Shown here: one piece after another, positions 41,445 through 53,017 of the stretch | Layout of the letters: every line of letters starts with the position of its first letter | Numbering within the stretch: the stretch's first letter is position 1 | Source of the DNA: Corbicula japonica | Lineage: Eukaryota > Mollusca > Bivalvia > Venerida > Cyrenidae | Assembly (NCBI GenBank): GCA_038501625.1 | Contig: JAZAYU010000904.1 | Location: 62,001-126,000 of the forward strand | Length of the DNA: 64,000 bases | Direction of reading: 5' to 3' | Program-made: the position numbers and the translations under genes | Notes under the pieces: model-generated | What the model was told of the DNA's origin: nothing | Seen by the model: the letters and a program-made list of their open reading frames with translations, nothing else | Databases searched by the model: none

Positions 41445-43980
41445 GAAACTGCTCGGTTTACATTTAATATATGTCCGCCTTCTGAAATTCCGTTTCAGTG
41501 AAACCTACACGTAGAAATTTGCTCTTTTTTAATGTTTAAGGAACGTGAAAATATGAAAGTTCTGTTGCAATTGGATGCCATTTCAAACACTGACACTGGT
41601 TTTAAGGGATGTCGTCAAAAAACTACTTTCCTACCGTAACCATTTTTAAACCTCACTGCTGATGGTATTAAAAAAGGTAAAACAATTATAAAGGCAATAC
41701 ATATTCTATAGAATTATCAACTTTTATGTATTTAAAATTAAAACACCTGCGGCTTTTTTTATATTTTTGTTTTGTCTTAATACGAAATTCTTGATGTCCG
41801 ATAATAAAAAAAATTATCCTCCGTAACTGTGTATTTCACTTCTTTTAATCTACTATGTTAATTCCATGGATCAAACAGTTTACATCAATTACATGATTAT
41901 CAATAGATTAATACATAGCATCACTAAATAAGTATTATTTATTGCAAATATAAGTCAAAAAATGGTAAAAATTTTCTCCGTAATTTTTTCTTCCGTAACC
42001 AAAAGTATCATGATTGCTTCTAGTGCTAATTAAATTGTTGTTATCAAATGACTGTCTCCTTATTATCACAGAAGCCGTCAAGTAATATGGTCAGAAGTAG
42101 TAACTTAAAGATAATTAAAATTTACCCTTGTAATTTTGGGTTACGGAGGAAAGTTACGGAGGAAGCTAGAAAAGTAACGGAGGAAAATTATGTACGATTA
42201 TCAATTTATCCTCGTATAACTTGTTTCTAAATGTAAGCTGCACACATGATTTTTTATAAAACAATGTTCCTCCCTTGCAACTGATACCTAAGTACTCCAA
42301 ATTGTTTGTCAAAATTCAAACAAATACTATTATTGCACTACATAAAATAAATATGCAGGTTACTTTTTATTTTGACTGGTGCATGGTTTTGCTTGAGCTT
42401 GGCTTCTATTGCTTCAACACTAAAATTACATTTTAAATGAAAGTTATACAAACATAAGTGAAAATGTTTAGCTCACAACATTTAATTAACCTTGAAATCA
42501 GTTGAATTACAATGCAGTACCAGGCACGATGAAAATACCCGTGTTGTTGTTAGCACAGACAGTGATGTACAGTGGTCTGCATTCTTATTTTATGAACATA
42601 GTTCACTTGAAATGCTTGATTTGGCGTTTGTTTGATTGAAGACAGACAAAAAGTCCGTTTCATATAACCTGATGATATTTACCTTTTAACATCTAGAAAA
42701 AAATAACAACATACAGCTACTTAATGCATTTTCCTCCGTAACTTTTCCTCCGTAACTGTTGGATAACTTTTCTAGTTTGTTAAGCATTGTAAATTCAGAA
42801 AAGTTTTATTGAATTCGAATTTTTAGTTTGTTTATTAATACATATACGTACAATTACAGGTATGTTAGTACGTTACTGGTCTCTGTTTAATTGGTAATGT
42901 ATCTCTTATTTGTTATAAAGTTATTCTCTGTAAATCTTGACATACATGTACTCATGATAGTTGATAAAATAGCAGTCGTGTTTGTTTATATTTTTTAAAC
43001 ATTGGGTATTTAAATCATTATACTATGTTTCCAGTCAACAATAACATGTTTAGAAGTTGTATACTGTAATTAGTTCGTTTTTTTATTATAAACCATGTGT
43101 TATAGGCACCTGCAGTTTTCCTCCGTAACTGAACATTTGACACAAAGAAGCAATTGTTATGTTTTGAGCTTTTCGTCTAAATGGTGTGATCCATACTTTT
43201 TTCTGAAGTCTATACATTATTGCCAAAATAAAAACGTATTTCCTTCTCACAAATGCAGATGTCCATTTTTTGGTTTTTACTTGATCAAAATTGAGTCAAT
43301 TATTTGAATCTGGCTGTTAAACGAAATAAATTCTATTCCAACAGAAAGTTTGCACTTTGTTTTGGTGTGCATTTTTCATTAACTACTTTTTTCATTGCCT
43401 GAATATCTGGTATCTAAATTGAAATTAGATCTAGATAGTTTTACGATAAAAATTAAATTTATATTCAAACCTCAATTTTGATATAATATTATTAAGACAC
43501 AAGAAAAATCAGTTAATGACAAATCTCTGAAAACAAGTATGCAGAAAGGGGTGTCGTGTTCAACCATGAATCTCGAAAACAAGCAAAACCCCAGTATCCC
43601 GAGCAATCTTATGCTCAATTTTTAACTCAGCATATTTATTAAGATTCTGAATAAATATTGTTTGTTTTCATCGAATTCTTTTTAGAAACAATGAAATCTT
43701 ACTATGATTAAGGAAATATTTCAAATTAGACAAGGTTCTGCCGACATATTCTACAAAAGCTGTTTTAGTAGGTACTCAAATGTTTGAGTTTCTACTCAAA
43801 CTGTTTTTTTTATTATTTATTAAATCTAAAACAACATTTCAAAACTGCATTTAAAACAATGAATATTATTAATAAAGTTATTCTCATAACCTAAATAATT
43901 CAAATATGCTGTTTATCTACAGAATTTTTAAATTATCCCTTTGAGTCAAGCTTAAATCCAACTCAGTATTTTTCGTTTGG
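41445..43980. other. Gene-poor region with a recurring CCTCCGTAAC motif
   Basis: No coding frame is convincing. The motif (T)CCTCCGTAAC(TG) or its inverse appears near 41818, 41977, 41992, 42141-42185 (three inverted copies in 45 bases), 42730, 42746 and 43119. This is far above chance for AT-rich DNA. Confidence 0.6.
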
Positions 43981-44010
43981 CCTGGGTTGAAGATTATAAA
44001 ACTGAGATTC

Positions 44011-44109
44011 GAAACCAGTCTCAAATATCAAACATCTGATAGGCTGAAATGAAGATAGATAAGGCTCCATTTCAGCAAATCAGATCTTTAAGATTAGAGA
44101 CTGGTTTTC
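44011..44109. repeat. Imperfect palindrome, about 42-nt arms
   Basis: The left arm 'gaaaccagtctca...catctgat..gctgaaatg' pairs with the right arm 'catttcagcaaatcagat...agagactggttttc'. It is probably a small MITE. Confidence 0.75.
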
Positions 44110-44344
44110 ATTCTTACTATAAATAAATTTTCATGCAGAAGCCGCAAATAAAATTTTCACGTAGGCATAAGTTCGCGCATTGTATGTTTTAATAGATCAA
44201 GCTATAACACATTAACTGGGGTTTGATTTCGCGCTCTTATTCTTGCGCGAAATACGCAAAAAATTAACTCGCCTGAGATAAAATGATACCACTGTATTAA
44301 TTTTATATGTTAATAAATAAGAGATTTGATATTGGCCCTGTTAT

Positions 44345-45850
44345 TTGTCCGAGGGCAGTCGTATTGGCCCGAGGCCTGTCACCCTAGTAGACTTAAGTTA
44401 GAAGCCTGGCATCCAAGAAGATTTAAGTTAGCGGCCTGGCAACCTAGCAGACTGAAGTTAGCGGCCTGGCACCCAAGAAGACTAAAGTTAGCGGCCTGGC
44501 ACCCTAGCAGACTTTAGTTAGCGGCCTGGCACCCAAGAAGACTTAAGTTATCGGCCTGGCACCCTAGAAGACTTAAGTTAGCGGTCTGGCACCCTGGAAG
44601 ACTTAAGTTAGCGGCCTGGGGCCCTATAAGACTTTAGTTAGCGACCTGGCACCCTTGAAGACTTAAGTTAGCGGCCTGGCACCCTAGTGGACTTTTTATC
44701 GGCCTGGCAACCTAGCAGCCTTAAGTTAGCGACCTGGCACCCTTGCAGACTTAAGTTAGCGACCTTGCACCCTAGCAGACTTAAGTTAGCGGCCTGGCAC
44801 CCAAGAAGACTTAAGTTAGCGGCCTGGCACCCAAGAAGACTTAAGTTAGCGGCCTGGCACCCTAGAAGAATTTTGTGAGCGGCCTGGCAGCCTAGAAGAC
44901 TTTAGTTAGCGGCCTGGCAACCTAGTAGACTGAAGCTAGCGGCCTAGCACCCTGGCAGACTCGTTAGCGGCCTGGCAACCTAGCAGAATTTAATTAGCGG
45001 CCTGGCAACCTGGCAGACTTAAGTTGGGGGCCTGATACCGTGGCATACTTGTCAGCGGCCTGGCAACCTAGCAGACTTAAGTTAGCGGCCTTGCACCATG
45101 GCAGATTCGTTAGCGGCCTGGCAACCTAGCAGACTTTAATTAGCGGCCTGGCAACCTGGCAGACTTAAGTTAGCGGCCTTGCACCCTAGCAGACTTAAGT
45201 TAGCGTCCTGGCAACCTAGCAGACTTAAGTAAGCGGCCTGGCACCCTGGCAGCCTTCGCTTAGTGGCTTGTCATCCTAGCAGACTTTTTAGCGGCCTGGC
45301 AACCTAGCAGACTTAAGTTAGCGGCCTGGCAACCTAGCAGACTTAAGTTAGCGACCTGGCAACCTGGCAGATTTAAGTTAGCGGCCTGGCAACCTAGCAG
45401 ACTGAAGTTAGCGGCCTGGCACTCTTGCAGACTTAAGTTATCGGTCTTGCACACTAGCAGACTTAAGTTAGCGACCTTGCACCCTAGCAGACATAAGTAA
45501 GCGGTCTGGCACCCAAGTTGACTTGTTAGCGGCCTGGCACCCTAGCAGCCTTAAGTTAGCGACCTTGCAATCTAGCAGACATATGTCAGAGACCTGGACA
45601 CTAGACTTGTTAGCGGCCTGGCACCCTAGCAGACTTAAGTTAGCGACCTGGCACCTTAGCAGACATAAGTCAGCGGCCTGGCACCCTAGCAGACTTGTTA
45701 GCGGTCTGGTACCCTAGCAGACTTGTTAGCTGCCTGGCACCCTAGCAGACTAGTTAGCGGTCTCGTACCCCAGCAGACTTGTTAGCGGCCTGGCACCATA
45801 TCGAACTTAAGTTAATGGCCTGGCACAGTAGCAGACTTATTTGTGGCCTG
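44345..45850 (+). repeat. 30-bp minisatellite, array 1 (about 50 units)
   Basis: The consensus unit is ggcctggcaccctagcagac + ttaagttagc. Because 30 is a multiple of three and the unit lacks stops in one frame, short open frames with a decapeptide repeat (KLAAWHPSRL-like) appear. They are broken repeatedly and lack starts, so I do not call a gene. Some units are shortened by 6-8 bases, especially right of 44950. Confidence 0.95.
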
Positions 45851-46654
45851 GAGACGTGAATGAAGCAATCCGGCAGCGAGAAATTCAAGGATCCACAAAT
45901 TCTTTCAAACACAGCAAGGAGTTATATATCGCACTCTCGCATCATACTTTGTACCCTCGCATGGTGTTTCCGCGACCTCTCATCGTGGTTTCGCACAAGA
46001 ACTTTACCTCCCAAAAGGCCGACAAAGTGAAACAACGATGGTCGCAATGGAACCCCGTAATTGTATACATTTTTAGATTTATATAGTTTATTTATACCAT
46101 TTTCATGTTTAACTGTAATAAGGACAGAGATAACGAACGATTACTTTTATCTTCAAATATTTAAGTTGTGTTTATTATCAATATTTATTAAATAACTATA
46201 CGTTAGTAGCCCTATAAAAAAAGCATCTGCCACGTTCAATAACACGACGGCCTGCTTTATAACAGGGCCATTATCATTAACACTTTGTCGGCCCCGGGCC
46301 GAAAAGTGTTATAGATATAAAGCCCGCATTTGAGGAAATTTGATTGGCTAATAGGGCAGGGCCGAAAAAGTGATAAAGATTTCAGCAAGAAACTCTAGGA
46401 AATGGCAGCCATTTTTTTAACTCGGTCTATTTGTCGACGCAGAGATTTTGCGTAATAAAATATACTTAGTTTTCAAACAGGAATTGGTTGACGATTATTT
46501 ACTGATATCGACTGAGTAAGAGTCTAAAACCGAACATGTTATAAATTTACAACGTAAAGATTTCACAAAACACAAACATTTTCTGACTTGGATCAAATAC
46601 TGGTTATTTAATAAAATTGTCAATAAATAAGTGATTTAATATTGACCCTGTTAA
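45851..46654. other. Spacer between the two minisatellite arrays, with a GC-rich hairpin
   Basis: An unsupported 81-codon frame lies at 45841-46086. Near 46279-46310 'aacactttgtcggccc' faces 'gggccgaaaagtgtt', a nearly perfect hairpin. A short copy of the left flank of array 1 ('aataaataagNgatttNatattg') sits at 46625-46647, just before array 2. Confidence 0.6.
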
Positions 46655-47395
46655 TTGTCCTGTTAAGTTTCTAGGGTGCCAGGCCGCTAACTTAAGTCTG
46701 CTAGGGTGACAGGCCGCTAACTTAAGTTTTCTAGGGTGCCAGGCCGCTAACTTAAGTCTACTAGGATGACAGGCCGCTTACTTAAGTTATCTAGGGTGCC
46801 AGGCCGCTAACTTAAGTCTGCTAGGGTAACATGCCGCTAACTTAAGTTTTCTAGGGTGCCAGGCCGCTAACTTAAGTCTGCTAGGGTGCAAGGCCGCTAA
46901 CTTAAGTCCATTAGGGTGACAGGCCGCTAACAAGTCCGCTAGGGTGCCAGGCCGCTAACTTAAGTCTGCTAGGGTGCAAGGCCGCTAACTTAAGTCCATT
47001 AGGTTGACAGGCCGCTAACAAGTCCGCTAGGGTGCCAGGCCGCTAACTTAAGTCTGCCAGGGTGCCAGGCCGCTAACTTAAGTCTTCTTTGATGCAGGGC
47101 CGCTTACTTAAGTCCACTAGGGTGACAGGCCGCTAACAAGTCCGCTAGGGTGCCAGGCCGCTTATACGTCTGCTAGGGTGCAAGGCCGCTAACTTAAGTC
47201 TCCCAGGGTGACAGGCGGCTAACTTAAATCTTCTTGGGTGCTAGGCCGCTTAAGTCTGCTAAGGTGCAAGGCCGCTAACAAGTCTGCTAGGGTGACAGGC
47301 CGCTAACAAGTGTGCTAGGGTGCCAGGCCGCTGACTTAAGTCTGCTAGGGTGCCAGGTCGCTAACTTAAGGCTTCTAGGTTGCCAGGTCGCTATT
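46655..47395 (-). repeat. 30-bp minisatellite, array 2, opposite orientation (about 25 units)
   Basis: Units read aggccgctaacttaagtctg + ctagggtgcc, the inverse complement of array 1. Several units carry the same 7-base shortening ('ctaacaagtc'). Confidence 0.95.
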
Positions 47396-47639
47396 CTAGA
47401 CGGAAATAAAACAATACAATCAGAACGAAGTCTAAGCCTATTCCATATACGGTTTTATTCAAATAAAACATTAAAATCAGATTATAATTACATGTGTTTT
47501 TCTTAATTATTTATTAGAAATGATGAATAGCCGTATATTCGTGGAAACGGAATTTCGAGGTTTTCGGTTAATAAAACTGTTCCATGGTTCTTAGATTCGT
47601 GATTCAATAAATATGGAATATTATAATAGTAATGCATTT

Positions 47640-47753
47640 TGTAGGTTCGTATTTTTCGAGTTTGGTATGTAAACAATATCATGCAAAACCGCGAGACCGA
47701 AGGTCAAGCGTGATGTGGTCTCCATACCCATTGAGAAATAATACGAACCTACA
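47640..47753. repeat. Foldback element of about 114 bp
   Basis: 'tgtaggttcgtatt' at 47640-47653 and its exact inverse at 47740-47753 flank a short interior with further imperfect pairing ('tttggtatg' against 'catacccatt'). Confidence 0.7.
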
Positions 47754-47754
47754 G

Positions 47755-49800
47755 ACTGCATATTGTCATAAATGTTCCTTTTATTAAATACCCTTCTCGC
47801 TCGAAACAAATTCAAATAAACTAAACAACAAAAGTTTACAACATAGTGTGACGTAGAATATGACGTCACATAGAACATGGGAATAAATAAAGAATTAGAA
47901 AAGGACATTGTCCAATACGGAATAAGCTACTAATTTTACGAATTGTATCAATTTTGCGGATTAACAGTTTATATATATTTTGTCGATTATAAATTTGTGG
48001 AATAAAATGCCCACGAAATCCACATTAAGAGTTCAGAGAACATGAATGTGATTTAGTGAAACATAAACAGTATTTAAGATATTTTATTATGGTGGTCAAT
48101 ATACGATTTGTGTACTTTCGAAAAATGAAACACATCTCCTGAACAGTGTAAACATTTTAAATAATTACATTGTACTAGTATAAAGTACTTCCTGAATACA
48201 TTTGTACTTTAAATGCATTAATACATTACTTAATGTGGTAAGTTTCATATCTAGCTCTACATTATTTTTCACATAACAGCGAAAAAGAAATAAAAAAAAG
48301 CATTTCGTTGATATTACTATCCATCGTAAATGAAAATGTAAGTATTAGATGTAACTTTACAAACAATTTCAAGATAAACAAAAATAAATGTTTTACCAAA
48401 CAATTTAAATGGTTAAATGGTTAATAAGCAACGCCATGCAAAAATATGTCTTCGTTGATATTCTGAAGCATTCAAATGTTGTTATTGTTAGAAATAAAAA
48501 ACTATTATTTATCACTTTCATACAAAGCTGTGTTCCAGTTTCAAATTTTGAAATTCATTAAGAGAATAATAAACAATAGAAACTATATCTGGAAAATTAA
48601 CTAGGCAAGAAAGATGATCAGATTGAAAATTGTTATTTCTTTGTCATAGTCATATTTTATTTAATTTAAGTGATTTCGTAATTAGTAATTACTGATGTTA
48701 AATACAGACTGTGATTGCTTATAGGCCTACATTTTTCAAAATGTCAAAACGGTATACTTATAAACATACACGGCAGCGTTGTGTAAGTTTGCAAAAACAT
48801 ACGTTATCATGATTATAAAGTATTGGCAAATCCCATATATTGTGACATTATGGCATTATGAGAACAATAGGTGGCTAGTGTGTTCTGCAAGAGACATGTT
48901 TATTAAAAGACATGTTATGATTAACACACACATACACAATTGTTTTTAGGATATGCATTACAAAAATGGACCCTGATAAGTAGATATTTAAAACAGTTTT
49001 GAAGTACACGCAACAGTGAAGGAAATCAGTGCATCAGTTTCAAGGTGGCAGATCTCTTTAACTGATACCTTTTCTTCCTGGATATGAACGGTATAAACAC
49101 TTTATGAGCATAATCAGTATGGTACCAGCTGTGGCTGACATCATTTCAAATATGACATATTTATAAGATTATAAAGGAGAAACTATTAACAGGACGTACA
49201 CCAATATATACTAACATTTATAAATAGCTAAATACGTAAACATATTTTTTTTTATCAGCTTACGTCAATAATATTATAGGAACAAATGACTTTTTACAAA
49301 AGCACACACACACCCTCCAACACACACTGATTGCAGCTCAGCTAGTCTAGCGCTTTTACTTTTCTGCACGAATCAATCCGTAAGAAATGTCTTATTTCAG
49401 ACTAGTTATATACAGTCAAAGAAAATAAAAAACAAAATTACCCGACTAATAACCATTCTATTGAAATCCTGAAAACTATCCACTGTTACTTATTTGAAGA
49501 AAAATACAAAATTATTTCGTCATTTGAAAGATTGGATAACTTGAAAACATTTTAAATCGATTTAGCTTGATTAATATTAAATTACGATCTTCTTTAATAG
49601 TCGAATAAGCTAATTTTCTTTTTATTCATTTCCTTAGGATCATTTGAAAAGTTTTTTCGGGAAAATTTAACTTTGGATTTTTTATATCTTTGTCAATTTT
49701 CATGTCGTAACATTTAAACCTGTAAATCTCCAATGTTTGTTTTCGTACATCAGCAATCACTACAAATGTTTGAGAAGGATTTTGCAAAACCTTAAACAAG
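47755..49800. other. Intergenic, nothing recognised
   Basis: AT-rich sequence with a CA-rich stretch near 49300-49325. A 95-codon minus frame (47908-47621) overlaps the foldback and has no domain. Confidence 0.5.
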
Positions 49801-49812
49801 TTAGTTATCCAG

Positions 49813-49818
49813 TTTATT
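49813..49818 (-). terminator. Candidate polyadenylation signal of the ROCO gene
   Basis: TTTATT on the plus strand gives AATAAA on the gene strand, about 115 bases after the stop codon. Confidence 0.5.
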
Positions 49819-49932
49819 CGGTTTAAAGTCTCCTACGCTCCTGGCATTATTTAGACAGTTGTTATCAATTTGATTTGGTTAAATACAAGTATAACATATC
49901 GAATGTTTTGTCTGCTGTTTCCAATAAATTCA

Positions 49933-52430
49933 TCAAAGCCCGTCTTTTATGTTATACACTATGTCCCAGTTTACACTTTTTTCTGGGAGTTCCTTCATTT
50001 CCTTCACCAAAACATCGAATGTAGCTTTATCTTCGAATTGTTTTTCCCATGCTAACAACATTTCGAAAATTCTCATCTGTGATATTGATGTTTGCATCTT
50101 TATCTGTTCAATTGTCACATTGTGAATGCCAAGTTGCAATCCAAGTGTTTCCCAGTGCTTTCCAATAGCTTGTGACAGTTTTGAATATTCTTTGTGGCTG
50201 AGTTTTCGTTTTGGAAATTCATCCGATGCGGAATGTTCAAACCAATCACTTTCAATGCATTTCTTATTTAGGCTATGATTAAAATTATCTGGACAAGGAA
50301 GTTTGTCTCTTTCAGATGATAAAACTGATTTCAGATTCTTCGTATTCTTGCTTCCCATGTAATTATGGTCAGCGTTGTAACACTGCAATTCCATGTCATA
50401 GGGGTCACGTGTTTCTATGTTTTCCTGGTTTTCTTCATTTTGAGAACTTTTTTGCTGCAGGTTGTGAAATACTTGCTTTATCACAGTTTCTGCAAAGCGA
50501 CGAAGAAAATCTCCTTTGCCATTTGACACCATACTTTCGGGACAACGAGCAACAACAAGAAATTTTATTCTAATTGGTTGTAGCTCTAGCATCACCAAGG
50601 CGGCATGGTATAGGTCGATTTCAAAGATCCCTGCATTTTCAAACAACAGCTGGGTGTCGCCATAAGGAAGAATTGGCCAAGTACCAATAGCTGCCGAGAG
50701 CAGTCTTTGAAATACTGTTTCGGCGATTCCGGGAAAGTCGAACTTGAATACTAATGAGACAGTAGAGCTTTGTTTACCGCAAAGAAATTCTTTCATTTTG
50801 CCATTGTCTTTCTGTTTTAAAAGGCTAGGAACAATATAGTAGCCTTTAGATTGTAGGCCTGGGATGTTGGCCGTGTCTTCGTATTTCAGTACATCTGCTA
50901 TTATTCTATGTTTCTTCAAAATAAAAACAAGACATTCCTTATGTTTGATGAAATCCTCAGACGCTTTTTCCCATACTCTGTGCAAAAGTTTTGGATCCAG
51001 AATGGCTTCACGCGAAAGTTTGTTCCAAAGTTTTAAAAGTTCTCGAGCCTCGATCTCACAAAAACGTTTGGCTTTGATGATACACCTAAAGGCATCAATC
51101 GTAAATTTTGGGTCAAGAACAATTTGACTGGCCATTTCGCCTTCCTCAAAGTAAAAGTAAATCCCCTTTGCATGCTGGTACTTCAGGAACAATTTTAATT
51201 GCTTTTCATTATCAATTGGACTTTGCATTTCCTCATTTATCTTTTGTAATTCGGCAAAAGAAATAATATGTTTTTCTGAATGAAGCTGTAGCTCCTTTTC
51301 TAAGAGAATCCACTTTGCAGGCAATACGCGCTCTCGTCGTCCTCCAACTTCTAATATAGTTCGTCTTAAAATATCTACTTCTCTATCCGTCTCATCAGTT
51401 AGAGACAAAGCAAAATATTTAACATGAATATGACATTCTAGCTGGACAAGTTCAACTAATTTCAGAATAGACTCGAAGTAAGTATCAGCTTCATCGTCGC
51501 TCCGTAGCTTATCTCTATGAGTACCGACTAAAATAACCACTGGTTCAGTGCCATCTGAATTTCCTGCAAATGAATGAATAGAATGCATCCAGAAAACAAT
51601 GTAATCCTTCATTGATTTAAAAGTTGTCTTTCCTGGATAGTCATCATCAATCACTTCTGCATCTAGAGCCAAACTTAAGTTAAACACCAGCAAATAAACT
51701 GCGTCTTTTGAATGGAAAAGTTGATTGGTGGAATAGTATATGTATTGCCCTCCAAAATCCCACAAGCTTATAAGAAGATCATCACTTTTGAATTCAGACT
51801 TTCTATACTCTTCAACAGCTTTCTTAAATTCTTCTGGGATATGTTTTATTTTGTTTTTAACTTTTTTGTCAGCCTGTGCCCGATCATCATTGTATGCCAA
51901 ATCGGTTTTTGTATTTGATAAGGATTCTGTAACCTCGTGGTTGTCAGTGTTCTGAAAGCGCTTTTGTTCTGAAAATTCTTCGGCATCCGAAGACATAACA
52001 GACATAGCAGGGGCACCTTTGTCTTTGTTAACCACAGGTGTTGTGTCTGGTGATTTCTCAATCGTTCTGTTTTCTGGAACTCTGGCATATAAAGTTTCTT
52101 CTAGAGTTTTGCCACATTCGTTTTCTTTTATTTGAACTGCAGCTGAGGCAAGTAGTTTGTGTATATCGTTTTCATTCTCATGATCTGTTCTTGTCCAACA
52201 AAGTGAGTTTGATTCTTCTCTGTTTATACATCTATGAATATCAATACTATCAGTGCTTTCAATGTCTTTCAAGCTTTCTCCTAATAAACGACGGGCAAGA
52301 GTTGTTTTGCCTTGCCCAAAGCATCCAATGAACATAACTCGAACAGTTCTATCGATAACAGAACCTTCGTTAATCGCCTTTTCATACAAGTGTCTTGTCT
52401 CGGGATCATCGTCGAGCTCATCCGGCAAAT
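49933..52430 (-). CDS. ROCO-family GTPase: Roc, COR and C-terminal death domain (last exon)
   Basis: The exon starts after acceptor 'aaaatactgttacag', with two bases completing a split codon, and stays open for 831 codons to the stop at 49933. Numbering from 52428: P-loop GCFGQGKT (35-42), G3 DFGGQ (224-228), G4 GTHRD (302-306), so a Roc GTPase with an unusually long polar insertion (about 55-200) between P-loop and switch II. A COR-like region spans about 365-660. An acidic and polar linker follows, then a death domain (about 745-815: LSQAIGKHWETLGLQLGI...FEMLLAWEKQ). Roc-COR-death proteins of invertebrates are thought to link GTPase switching to cell-death or innate signalling. There is no ATG at the start of the open frame, so upstream exons are required. 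Confidence 0.9.
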
Positions 52431-52574
52431 CTGTAACAGTATTTTAACAGAACTTTTGAATAGTCACACTTCAGAGTTTTAAATGTCTTACTGTTTATTG
52501 GTGAATTTAGACTTTGATGTTTTAGGGAATTCTGGAAAAGAACGTGGAAACTTCATTTTATTTCATTCATGCCG

Positions 52575-52960
52575 TCGTATTGTTGCTGCTTGAACCCCCC
52601 CCCCCCCCCATGCGCTCTTGTCTCAGTAAAAGACTATTAAATACCTATAAATTTTTCTTTACAATGTCATTAACTGAATACAATTTTAATGATGAGAATG
52701 TGTGTTTGATTGTTCATGTTATATTGTTAAGATGATGGGTGGTTGAAGTTGATCAACCAAGGGAACTTGCGTTTGTTATTGTTTTTAGGATATTTGTAGG
52801 CTCAAGTGTGAGGTCGGTGAACCCCAAAAACTGGTTTAAAACACAATTGGTAATGTGCTTTGCTACTGTCCGTACCAAGCAGAAACAAAACGTTTATTAT
52901 TTATGATGTCCTTTTGAAATTGATAGTTTTTCATATCTGCTTTCTTGGGTGATTAAAACT
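52575..52960 (+). repeat. Penelope-like 3' fragment, diverged
   Basis: It matches the family at 'gatgatgggtggttgaagtt', 'ctcaagtgtgaggtcggtgaacccc' and 'tgctactgtccgtaccaag'. It begins after a C14 run (52596-52609). It sits in the intron of the ROCO gene. Confidence 0.65.
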
Positions 52961-53017
52961 GAAATTCCTTTTCACATTTTTATAATCACAATATTATTTA
53001 CGAATTTCACTAAACTA

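Noticed and set aside
44345..47395. CRISPR array suggested by 30-bp repeats
   Set aside because: Units abut directly with no unique spacers, and the context is eukaryotic. It is a minisatellite.
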